From Bactericera cockerelli (lineage: Eukaryota > Arthropoda > Insecta > Hemiptera > Triozidae), in assembly GCA_024516035.1 (NCBI GenBank), contig CM044959.1, positions 11,715,588 to 11,779,587 of the forward strand: a DNA stretch of 64,000 nt, read 5' to 3'. Below are positions 64,000 to 64,000 of the stretch, one piece after another (the first letter of the stretch is position 1; the number at the start of each line of letters is the position of its first letter). The position numbers and the translations under genes were made by a program. The notes beneath the pieces were generated by a model. The model saw only the letters and a program-made list of their open reading frames with translations. It was not told where the DNA came from and ran no database searches.

Positions 64000-64000
64000 A

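Overview
The window is AT-rich eukaryotic DNA, almost certainly from an arthropod and most likely an insect. The evidence is a BEL/Pao LTR retrotransposon, LINE fragments, hAT-type and other terminal-inverted-repeat (TIR) elements, and dense tRNA- and 5S-rRNA-derived SINEs, with no bacterial-style gene organisation. The species cannot be named from the sequence. I find no complete host gene. The only candidates are a ten-codon possible first exon with a splice donor near 61.2 kb and an unidentified frame running off the right end. The window reads as intergenic or intronic DNA built from nested mobile elements.

Layout. 1-7.06 kb: mostly featureless AT-rich DNA with pyrimidine tracts, a SINE-domain fragment and a small inverted-repeat element (6.2-6.5 kb). 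7,066-15,443: an 8.4-kb foldback element with long satellite-like inverted arms, a 9-bp target duplication, and a 5'-truncated, frameshifted LINE nested in its right arm. 15.4-20.9 kb: SINEs, a LINE tail and pyrimidine tracts. 20,988-28,974: a region bracketed by two inverted, related mariner-like ends. It contains a 650-bp insertion, microsatellites, a hAT-like ruin with a BED-finger relic, and a near-perfect 0.6-kb palindrome. 29-31 kb: SINEs and a 244-bp hAT-like MITE. 31,063-39,100: a BEL/Pao element on the minus strand with indistinguishable 328-bp LTRs, a 5-bp duplication and recognisable gag, protease, RT, RNase H and integrase. It is broken by two homopolymer frameshifts and by an internal inverted/duplicated patch in gag. 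39.4-43.7 kb: SINEs, MITEs, a 715-bp TIR element filled with a 45-bp minisatellite, and a perfect 29-bp hairpin. 47-51 kb: SINEs and pyrimidine repeats. 51.8-52.9 kb: a 24-bp-type minisatellite. 54,632-55,963: a short LINE-derived element with a 13-bp target duplication and an internal 0.5-kb tandem duplication. 56-64 kb: a 5S-SINE, a 73-bp hAT MITE, a full tRNA-SINE and sparse unique DNA.

The least ordinary signals are four. First, a 5S-rRNA-headed SINE family (six copies) shares a central/3' domain with a tRNA-headed SINE family. Second, the foldback element is built from three repeat classes in mirrored order, each carrying a TTTGTAC motif. Third, the BEL element's gag holds a 180-bp inverted copy of its own RT segment plus a tRNA/PBS-like patch. 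Fourth, a minisatellite-filled element has an exact 8-bp target duplication. None of these could be compared with a database here.
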